The notes under the pieces were generated by a model. The model worked only from the letters and a program-made list of their open reading frames with translations, ran no database searches and was not told the DNA's origin. Made by a program: the position numbers and the translations under genes. Shown here piece by piece: positions 57,151 to 64,000 of a stretch of 64,000 bases of DNA; position 1 is the first letter of the stretch; each line of letters begins with the position of its first letter. The stretch spans positions 434,001 through 498,000 of the forward strand of contig NZ_JALIRM010000001.1 in NCBI RefSeq assembly GCF_022900255.1, in the 5' to 3' direction. The stretch comes from Lederbergia wuyishanensis (GTDB lineage Bacteria > Bacillota > Bacilli > Bacillales > Bacillaceae_C).

Positions 57151-58686
57151 ATGGATTATGTCATTGAAATGTTGAATATTCGCAAAGAATTTCCAGGCAT
57201 AGTAGCTAACGATAATATTACTTTACAAGTAAAAAAAGGCGAAATTCATGCATTGCTTGGTGAAAATGGTGCGGGAAAATCAACATTAATGAATGTATTA
57301 TTTGGATTATATCAGCCTGAACGTGGAGAAATTAAAGTAAATGGAAAAAAAGTTGAGATCACAAGTCCTATTATTGCGAATGACTTAGGAATTGGTATGG
57401 TTCATCAACATTTTATGTTAGTAGAGCCATTTACTGTTACTGAAAACATTGTTTTAGGTAAAGAACCAAGAAAAGGTCTATCAATCGATATTAAAAGTGC
57501 TGAGAAACAAGTACAAGAAATCTCTGAAAAATACGGTCTTTCTGTTAACCCAAGAGCCAAAATTGCAGATATTTCTGTCGGTATGCAGCAACGAGTAGAG
57601 ATTTTAAAAACACTTTATAGGGGCGCTGATATATTAATATTTGATGAGCCAACTGCAGTGCTAACACCACAGGAAATTAAAGAATTAAGTCAAATTATGA
57701 AAACGTTAATTAAAGAAGGAAAATCGATTATTTTAATTACACATAAGCTAAAAGAAATCATGGAGATTTGCGATCGAGTTACCGTGATTCGAAAAGGTAA
57801 AGGAATTGGCACCGTTAATGTAAAAGAAACAAATACAAATGAACTTGCTAATTTAATGGTTGGTAGGGAAGTTTTATTTAAAACAGAAAAAACTAAGGCA
57901 CAACCAAAGGATAATGTTCTCGAGATCAATGATTTGTTTGTAAAAGATAATCGCGGTGTTTCTGCGGTTAATGGACTTAATTTGACGGTAAGAGCAGGAG
58001 AAATAATTGGAATTGCTGGCGTCGACGGAAATGGACAAGCCGAACTTATTGAAGCGATTACGGGTTTACGCAAAGGTGACAGCGGATCGATTAAATTAAA
58101 CGGGAAAGAAATCATGAACCTTAAACCAAGAAAAATTACTGAATCTGGTTTAGCTCATATCCCTCAGGATCGTCACAAGCATGGTCTAGTTCTTGATTTT
58201 TCTATTGGTGAAAACATGGTATTACAAACGTATTATCGTGAACCGTTTTCAAAACTAGGGGTTTTAGACTATAAAGAAATATTCAATAAAGCAAATAATT
58301 TAATATCGGAATATGATGTTCGCACTCCAAGTGCATTTACCCATGCACGTGCTCTTTCAGGTGGAAATCAACAAAAAGCGATTATTGGAAGGGAAGTTGA
58401 CCGTGATCCTGATCTGTTGATTGCTGCTCAACCAACACGAGGCCTTGACGTTGGAGCAATTGAATTTATTCATAAGCGTCTTATTGAGCAGCGCGATAAT
58501 GGGAAAGCTGTATTACTGATTTCGTTTGAATTGGATGAAGTTATTAATGTTAGTGATCGCATAGCTGTTATATTTGAAGGTAAAATCATAAAAATTGTGA
58601 ATGCTGACGAAACCTCAGAACAAGAACTTGGGTTATTAATGGCTGGTATGAGACGGGAAGCAGTAGGGGGGGATTCTTATGTCTAA
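57151..58686 (+). CDS. nupO: Nucleoside ABC importer ATP-binding protein
   Basis: The 511-residue protein has two ABC domains. The first has Walker A LLGENGAGKSTLMN and the signature DISVGMQQRVEILKTL. The second has a degenerate Walker A (AGVDGNGQAELIEAITG) and the signature ALSGGNQQKAIIGRE. Such tandem ATPases power BMP-dependent nucleoside or sugar importers. The ATG at 57151 follows AAGGAGG and gives MDYVIEMLNI, very close to B. subtilis NupO as I remember it. It overlaps nupP by 8 nt. Confidence 0.93.
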   Translation: MDYVIEMLNIRKEFPGIVANDNITLQVKKGEIHALLGENGAGKSTLMNVLFGLYQPERGEIKVNGKKVEITSPIIANDLGIGMVHQHFMLVEPFTVTENIVLGKEPRKGLSIDIKSAEKQVQEISEKYGLSVNPRAKIADISVGMQQRVEILKTLYRGADILIFDEPTAVLTPQEIKELSQIMKTLIKEGKSIILITHKLKEIMEICDRVTVIRKGKGIGTVNVKETNTNELANLMVGREVLFKTEKTKAQPKDNVLEINDLFVKDNRGVSAVNGLNLTVRAGEIIGIAGVDGNGQAELIEAITGLRKGDSGSIKLNGKEIMNLKPRKITESGLAHIPQDRHKHGLVLDFSIGENMVLQTYYREPFSKLGVLDYKEIFNKANNLISEYDVRTPSAFTHARALSGGNQQKAIIGREVDRDPDLLIAAQPTRGLDVGAIEFIHKRLIEQRDNGKAVLLISFELDEVINVSDRIAVIFEGKIIKIVNADETSEQELGLLMAGMRREAVGGDSYV

Positions 58687-59719
58687 TCGTTTAACAAATA
58701 TATTAGTTCCAGTTATTGCTGTTATTTTTGGACTTATAACAGGGGCTATAATCATGTTGGTGAGTGGATATAACCCTATTGCTGGATATGCCGCCTTATG
58801 GAATGGAATATTTGGAGAATCATATTTAATTGGTGAGACATTAAGACAAATGACTCCTTACATTTTTGCAGGACTTGCTGTCGCTTTTGCGTTCAGAACT
58901 GGGCTTTTTAATATTGGGGTTGAAGGTCAATTATTAGTCGGTTGGGTGGCGTCCATTTGGGTTGGGCTTTCCTTCGATCTCCCGAAAATCATTCACTTGC
59001 CTTTAGCTATTATTGTTGCTGCCGTAGCAGGTGCGATTTGGGGATTTATCCCAGGTTTCTTAAAAGCTAAGCTTAGAGTCCATGAGGTTATTGTGACGAT
59101 TATGATGAACTATATTGCTTTATATGTAACAAATTATATGATTCGTTATGTATTATCCGATCAAAAGGATTCAACAGCAATTATCCCTGATTCCGCTTCA
59201 CTTCATTCTCCATTTTTTGAACGGATTACAGATTATTCAACCTTGCATAATGGAATTTATCTTGCACTTATAGCTGCTTTTGTCATGTGGTTTCTTTTAG
59301 AAAAAACGAAGGCAGGATTCGAATTACGAGCTGTTGGTTATAATCACCATGCAGCAGAATATGCAGGAATGAGTGTTAATCGAAATATTATCTCATCAAT
59401 GGTTATTTCCGGAGCATTTGCTGGTCTTGCTGGCGCAATGGAAGGATTAGGAACATTTGGAAATGCATTTATCCATACAGGATTTTCAGGTGTTGGTTTT
59501 GATGGAATTGCAGTTGCTTTATTAGGGGGTAACACCGGAATCGGTGTTGTACTTGCCGCATTTTTATTTGGGGGCTTAAAAGTAGGGGCACTTCAAATGC
59601 CGAATGCAAATGTTCCAGAAGAACTGGTTGAAATTGTAATTGCTTTTATTATTTTCTTTGTAGCATCAAGCTATATGATTAAATGGCTGATAGCTCGTTT
59701 CCGAAGGAGCGTGAAATAA
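58679..59719 (+). CDS. nupP: Nucleoside ABC importer permease 1
   Basis: The 346-residue permease of the BPD_transp_2 (branched-chain/ribose type) superfamily has about nine helices. Family phrases are AFRTGLFNIGVEGQLLVGW and the cytoplasmic-loop GFELRAVGYNHHAAEYAGM. It pairs with NupQ to form the channel. A GGGGGG site lies inside nupO, and its start overlaps the nupO stop. nupQ starts immediately after its stop codon. Confidence 0.92.
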   Translation: MSNRLTNILVPVIAVIFGLITGAIIMLVSGYNPIAGYAALWNGIFGESYLIGETLRQMTPYIFAGLAVAFAFRTGLFNIGVEGQLLVGWVASIWVGLSFDLPKIIHLPLAIIVAAVAGAIWGFIPGFLKAKLRVHEVIVTIMMNYIALYVTNYMIRYVLSDQKDSTAIIPDSASLHSPFFERITDYSTLHNGIYLALIAAFVMWFLLEKTKAGFELRAVGYNHHAAEYAGMSVNRNIISSMVISGAFAGLAGAMEGLGTFGNAFIHTGFSGVGFDGIAVALLGGNTGIGVVLAAFLFGGLKVGALQMPNANVPEELVEIVIAFIIFFVASSYMIKWLIARFRRSVK

Positions 59720-60679
59720 GTGGAAGTTACTACACTATTATCTCTTATCATCTCCTCATCAATTTTGGCGGCGGCTCCACTCATACTCACTGCACTTGGG
59801 GGAGTTTTTTCAGAACGTTCAGGTGTTGTTAATATCGGATTGGAAGGTTTAATGGTAGTTGGTGCTTTTAGCGGAATTCTTTTTAATTACTATACTGCTG
59901 ATATTTTCGGTGCTGCCACTCCATGGATTTCTATCCTTGTTGCAATGATTTTTGGTGGAATATTTTCGTTATTGCATGCATTAGCATCGATTACTTTTAG
60001 GGCAGACCAAGTTGTAAGTGGAGTTGCAATCAACTTTTTGGCATTGGGGTTAACTATTTTCCTTGTTAAAAAGATATTTGGAAAAGGACAAACCGAAATG
60101 ATTGTTGAAAACATAAGAAAGGTCGATATTCCTTTTTTAAGTGATATCCCAATTATCGGAAAGTTATTTTTCACAAATATTTCTTACGTGGCATATGCAA
60201 CTATTCTTCTTTCATTTGTCGCTTGGTATGTCATCTATAAAACTCCATTCGGTCTGAGAATCAGGACTGTTGGGGAACACCCAATGGCAGCCGATACGAT
60301 GGGAATAAGCGTAACACGTCTAAGATATATCGGAGTAATATTATCAGGCGTCTTAGGAGGAGCTGGAGGTGCGGTTTACGCACAATCTTTTACAGGAAAT
60401 TTTAGTCATACAACAATTACGGGTCAGGGCTTTATGGCGTTGGCTGCAATGATTTTTGGAAAATGGCATCCGCTTGGTGCTATGGGTGGGGCACTATTTT
60501 TTGGATTTGCTCAAAGCCTGAGTATTGTGGGATCTAGAATACCGATTCTTCAAAATGTACCATCTGTATTTCTATTTATCGCACCGTATGTATTAACGAT
60601 ACTAGCTTTAGCTGGTTTTATCGGTAGAGCAGATGCACCAAAAGCATCAGGAACACCTTATATTAAAGGAAAACGTTAA
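59720..60679 (+). CDS. nupQ: Nucleoside ABC importer permease 2
   Basis: The 319-residue second permease has RSGVVNIGLEGLMVVGAFSG and GLRIRTVGEHPMAADTMGIS in the positions expected for this subfamily. The GTG at 59720 directly abuts the nupP TAA stop. The C-terminal GRADAPKASGTPYIKGKR tail is cytoplasmic. A terminator lies about 77 nt downstream, ending the transporter unit. Confidence 0.92.
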   Translation: MEVTTLLSLIISSSILAAAPLILTALGGVFSERSGVVNIGLEGLMVVGAFSGILFNYYTADIFGAATPWISILVAMIFGGIFSLLHALASITFRADQVVSGVAINFLALGLTIFLVKKIFGKGQTEMIVENIRKVDIPFLSDIPIIGKLFFTNISYVAYATILLSFVAWYVIYKTPFGLRIRTVGEHPMAADTMGISVTRLRYIGVILSGVLGGAGGAVYAQSFTGNFSHTTITGQGFMALAAMIFGKWHPLGAMGGALFFGFAQSLSIVGSRIPILQNVPSVFLFIAPYVLTILALAGFIGRADAPKASGTPYIKGKR

Positions 60680-60755
60680 GTCTTTATTGAATAAAGAATC
60701 TAATATGGTCATAAACTATAAAGAAGTTTTTAAAAGAACCATAAAAATATTATGT

Positions 60756-60787
60756 AAAGTGGAGTGGTTATTTCGTTCCACTTTTTA
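60756..60787 (+). terminator. Intrinsic terminator after nupQ
   Basis: AAAGTGGA (60756-60763) pairs with TCCACTTT (60777-60784), followed by further T residues. Confidence 0.83.
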
Positions 60788-60826
60788 TCGGAATGTGAAA
60801 TTACTGTGAGTATTGGAGGAGCCAAT

Positions 60827-62107
60827 ATGGAACTTGTTAAGGAACATTTAGTTGAAAAGTCTGGATACACTCTTCATATCATTCCAACAGAAAAATACAA
60901 AACCAATACTATTGTATGGAAGATGAAAGCACCACTCGAGATAGAAACGGCTACATATCGTGCATTACTTCCAAATGTTCTTCAAAGCAATTCAAAAAAA
61001 TACAATACTACAAGTGCATTACGTTCATATTTGGATGATCTTTATGGTGCCTCCTTTTATACAGATGTAAGTAAAAAAGGCGAGTATCATATTATTTCTT
61101 TTACTATAGAAGTAGCCAACGAAAAATTCTTACAAGATAAAACACCTCTCCTGCAAAAAGCGATTGAATTTTTAAGCGAAGTTATACAAAATCCTAATAC
61201 AACAAATCGTGTATTTGATGAATCTACATTGAAAAAAGAAAAACACAGTTTAAAAAGACGGATACAATCGGTATATGATGATAAAATGCGTTATGCTAGT
61301 GTTCGTCTAGTTGAAGAAATGTGTAAAGATGAACCATATGCTATACAAGCTACAGGTGACGAAAACAAAGTGGATGAGATAACGGGTGCCTCTTTATTTG
61401 AATATTATGAGCGTGCATTTATGGAAGATCAAATGGACTTATATTTTATAGGAGATATTGATCTTAATGAAGTGGAAAATCTATGCTCATTATTTCAATT
61501 TCAAGCAAGAAGAACAAACCTGCATAAGAATTCAATTAACAAAGAAGTAAACAAAATAAAAGAAGTGAAAGAAACTCAGGATCTTAACCAAGGAAAGTTG
61601 AACATAGGATGTCGTACGAATATCTCATATGGAGATTCTGATTATTTTGCATTGCAAATATTCAATGGAATCTTCGGTGGATTTCCACATTCCAAGCTGT
61701 TTATCAATGTTCGCGAAAAAGAAAGCCTTGCCTATTATGCAGCTAGCAGGGTTGAAAGTCATAAAGGTTTACTTATGATAATGTCAGGTATCGATTCCCA
61801 AAATTATGAAAAGGCAGTTTCTATTATTAAGGAACAGTTGAAATTGATGAAGGAAGGCAGCTTCACTGATGATGAAATTACACAAACAAAAGCTGTTATT
61901 CAAAATCAATTTTTAGAAACAATTGATTCGGCAAGAGGTGTAATTGAAGTATTTTATCATAATACTGTTGCAGGCACGAATGTGAAAATTACCGATTGGA
62001 TTGAAAAAACGAACTCTACCACCAGGGATGAAATAATTGAAGTTGCAAATAAAGTTGAGCTTGACACAATCTATTTTCTTTCCGGAATGGAAGGTGAGAA
62101 TATATGA
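60827..62107 (+). CDS. ymfF: YmfF, M16-family protein without the zinc motif
   Basis: This 426-residue M16 peptidase homologue lacks the inverted zinc motif HxxEH in its N-terminal domain; the region reads SYLDDLYGASFYTDVSKKGE instead. The C-terminal domain retains NVREKESLAYYAASRVESHK. It is probably the non-catalytic partner of YmfH, which carries the zinc motif, as in other two-subunit M16B proteases. ATG 60827 follows TTGGAGGAG. The stop overlaps ymfH (ATGA), so the two are coupled. Confidence 0.91.
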   Translation: MELVKEHLVEKSGYTLHIIPTEKYKTNTIVWKMKAPLEIETATYRALLPNVLQSNSKKYNTTSALRSYLDDLYGASFYTDVSKKGEYHIISFTIEVANEKFLQDKTPLLQKAIEFLSEVIQNPNTTNRVFDESTLKKEKHSLKRRIQSVYDDKMRYASVRLVEEMCKDEPYAIQATGDENKVDEITGASLFEYYERAFMEDQMDLYFIGDIDLNEVENLCSLFQFQARRTNLHKNSINKEVNKIKEVKETQDLNQGKLNIGCRTNISYGDSDYFALQIFNGIFGGFPHSKLFINVREKESLAYYAASRVESHKGLLMIMSGIDSQNYEKAVSIIKEQLKLMKEGSFTDDEITQTKAVIQNQFLETIDSARGVIEVFYHNTVAGTNVKITDWIEKTNSTTRDEIIEVANKVELDTIYFLSGMEGENI

Positions 62108-63393
62108 AAACAATCGAATTCGAGCAAATAAACGAAACGCTTTACCATGAAAAACTAGATAACGGATTACAAGTGTATATACTCCCTAAAACAGGATTTA
62201 ATAAAACATTTGCTACTTTTACAACAAATTATGGATCCATTGATCACCAATTTAAACCGTTAGGGAAGGATGAGTATATTCGTGTTCCTGATGGAATTGC
62301 ACACTTTTTAGAACATAAGATGTTTGAAAAGGAAGATGGTGATGTGTTCCAAAAATTTAGCAAGCAAGGTGCGTCTGCAAATGCTTTTACTTCTTTTACT
62401 AGGACCGCATACTTATTTTCAAGCACTAATGAAGTAGAGAAGAACCTAATTACGTTAATTGATATGGTTCAGGAACCTTATTTTACTGAAAAATCTGTTG
62501 AAAAAGAAAAAGGCATTATTGGTCAAGAGATTAGGATGTATGATGATAATCCTGATTGGAGACTTTTTTTTGGAACAATCGAAAATATGTATCATCATCA
62601 TCCGGTGAAGATCGACATAGCGGGAACAGTGGAATCAATTTCTCATATTACTGCCGATCTACTGTATGAATGCTACCATACATTTTATCATCCGAGTAAC
62701 ATGTTGCTGTTTGTCGTAGGACCAGTTAATCCTGATGAAATAATGAATCTCATACGTTCAAATCAAGCAAAGAAACAATATAGCGATGCACCCGAGATTC
62801 AACGATATTTTGAGGAAGAACCCGAAACGGTAAATAATAAAAAGCAAGAATTGAAAATGAATGTTCAAACACCAAAATGTTATGTTGGAATAAAGTCGAA
62901 AAAAGTACATCAACAAGGAAGAGAAATGCTAAAACATGAGTTAGCTTTGAACATGGCATTGGAAATATTATTCGGAAAAAGCTCTAATAATTATGAGGAG
63001 CTCATTACAAGTGGTTTAATAGATGATACTTTTCAATATGACATTACTTTTGAGCAAGGGTTTGGATTCGGATATGTAGGAAGTGATACGAATGATCCCG
63101 ATACTCTATCGGGACGTTTGCAAGCCATCTTATTAGAAGCTAAAAATGGTCAATATTTATCAGATGAGGCTTTACAACGCATAAAGAAAAAAAGAATCGG
63201 AGGATTTTTGCGTTCTATGAATTCTCCCGAGTTTATTGCCAATCAATTCACCAGATATACATTTAACGGCATGAATCTGTTTGATACCGTATCTGTTTTA
63301 GAAGAATTAGACTTTGACTATGTTAAAGAAGCCGCCAAACAGTTTATTGAAGAAAATAGAATAACTGTTTGCCAAGTCGTTCCGAAAAAATAA
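62104..63393 (+). CDS. ymfH: YmfH, M16-family zinc protease
   Basis: The 429-residue M16 protein has the zinc motif HFLEH in GIAHFLEHKMFEKEDGD, the downstream glutamate region KEKGIIGQEIRMYDDNPDW, and RTAYLFSSTNE. With YmfF it likely forms a heterodimeric peptidase. It is coupled to ymfF and followed by a terminator and ymfI. No signal peptide is visible. The natural substrate is not evident from this sequence. Confidence 0.92.
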   Translation: MKTIEFEQINETLYHEKLDNGLQVYILPKTGFNKTFATFTTNYGSIDHQFKPLGKDEYIRVPDGIAHFLEHKMFEKEDGDVFQKFSKQGASANAFTSFTRTAYLFSSTNEVEKNLITLIDMVQEPYFTEKSVEKEKGIIGQEIRMYDDNPDWRLFFGTIENMYHHHPVKIDIAGTVESISHITADLLYECYHTFYHPSNMLLFVVGPVNPDEIMNLIRSNQAKKQYSDAPEIQRYFEEEPETVNNKKQELKMNVQTPKCYVGIKSKKVHQQGREMLKHELALNMALEILFGKSSNNYEELITSGLIDDTFQYDITFEQGFGFGYVGSDTNDPDTLSGRLQAILLEAKNGQYLSDEALQRIKKKRIGGFLRSMNSPEFIANQFTRYTFNGMNLFDTVSVLEELDFDYVKEAAKQFIEENRITVCQVVPKK

Positions 63394-63399
63394 AGATCA

Positions 63400-63428
63400 T
63401 GGCCCGGAAAATGACCGGGCTGTTTTTA
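63400..63428 (+). terminator. Terminator-like hairpin after ymfH
   Basis: GCCCGG (63402-63407) pairs with CCGGGC (63415-63420), followed by TGTTTTT. ymfI starts 14 nt later, so read-through is likely. Confidence 0.8.
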
Positions 63429-63441
63429 TGGGGAGAATTAG

Positions 63442-64000
63442 ATGAAAAAGTATGCGCTAATTACCGGAGCAAGCGGGGGAATAGGTGCGGCAACTGCATT
63501 TAAGCTCGCTCATGAAGGTTGGAATTTGTATTTACATTATTATCGAAATGAAACAAATATATTAGAATTGATTGAAAAACTAAAAGTTTTTAATATCGAA
63601 TTGATACCAATATGTGCTGATCTTACAACAGAAGAAGGGATTCATCAGGTTTGCAACTCGGTATTAAATCTTAACGCAATTGTCTACTCAAGTGGCGTTG
63701 CACCATATGGGTTATTTACCGATTTAAGTGAGCAAACGATTGATGATATGTTACAGCTGCACGTGAAAAGTCCATTGATTATTGTCCAAAAATTGCTTCC
63801 TAAATTAATGAAATATCCTGAAAGCAGCATTGTTCTTATTAGTTCAATATGGGGACAGACGGGTTCAGCATGTGAAGTTATGTATTCAACAGTTAAAGGT
63901 GCACAAATATCCTTTATGAAGGCGATTAGCAAAGAAATCGCAAGATCGGGAACAAGGGTAAATTGCGTTGCCCCGGGAGCAGTAAAGACAAATATGTTGA
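63442..64000 (+). CDS. ymfI: YmfI, short-chain dehydrogenase/reductase (3' end outside window)
   Basis: This SDR-family oxidoreductase is cut at residue 186 by the window end. Visible are the NAD(P)-binding motif ALITGASGGIGAATAFKL, the structural position NAIVYSSG (in place of NNAG), the catalytic Ser in VLISSIWGQTGSACEVMYS, and Tyr plus Lys as YSTVKGA. Note that the usual YxxxK holds (Y, S, T, V, K). The ATG at 63442 follows GGGGAGAA. It is placed after ymfF and ymfH as in B. subtilis; its physiological substrate is unknown. Confidence 0.88.
   Translation, partial: MKKYALITGASGGIGAATAFKLAHEGWNLYLHYYRNETNILELIEKLKVFNIELIPICADLTTEEGIHQVCNSVLNLNAIVYSSGVAPYGLFTDLSEQTIDDMLQLHVKSPLIIVQKLLPKLMKYPESSIVLISSIWGQTGSACEVMYSTVKGAQISFMKAISKEIARSGTRVNCVAPGAVKTNML

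Overview
The window is a low-GC (my estimate is mid-30s percent), almost entirely plus-strand stretch of chromosome from a motile, endospore-forming member of the Bacillaceae. Three things point there: the gene order follows the Bacillus subtilis fla/che-to-ymf region almost gene for gene, sporulation genes are present (dpaAB, spoIIIE), and ribosome binding sites are strong (AAAGGAGG-type) with ATG, GTG and TTG starts. The genus cannot be fixed from this sequence.

Layout. 1-14755 is the distal half of the fla/che operon: fliY (5' end cut), cheY, fliZ, fliP, fliQ, fliR, flhB, flhA, flhF, flhG, cheB, cheA, cheW, cheC, cheD, sigD, a small charged protein and a swrB-like gene. 14907-18233 is rpsB, tsf, pyrH, frr. 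18826-29161 is the envelope and replication block uppS, cdsA, dxr, rasP, proS, polC. 29409-36824 is the translation block rimP, nusA, rnpM, ylxQ, infB, ylxP, rbfA, truB, ribF. 36943-42900 is rpsO, pnp, ylxY, mlpA, ymxH. 43063-48092 is the lysine/dipicolinate block dpaA, dpaB, asd, dapG, dapA. 48372-55063 is rnjB, tepA, ylzJ, a MATE transporter not in the B. subtilis order, and spoIIIE. 55476-60679 is a nupNOPQ-type nucleoside ABC importer. 60827-64000 is ymfF, ymfH and the start of ymfI, cut by the window end.

How the genes work together. The first block builds the type III flagellar export gate, positions the flagellum and runs Bacillus-type chemotaxis, ending with the sigma factor for late flagellar genes. 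The asd-dapG-dapA cluster makes the dihydrodipicolinate precursor that DpaAB oxidises to spore dipicolinic acid; a near-perfect sigma-K-type promoter lies just upstream of dpaA.

What is unusual. No phage, insertion sequence, CRISPR array, tRNA, rRNA or defence system is visible, and I see no wholly new multigene system. Points worth a second look are: a CheB with no receiver domain, sitting behind a 173-nt gap in an otherwise tight operon; a 138-bp folded repeat between proS and polC; a 104-bp element with perfect 11-bp terminal inverted repeats before ymxH; a nested RNA fold between rbfA and truB; and degraded REP-like repeats in several long intergenic spaces.
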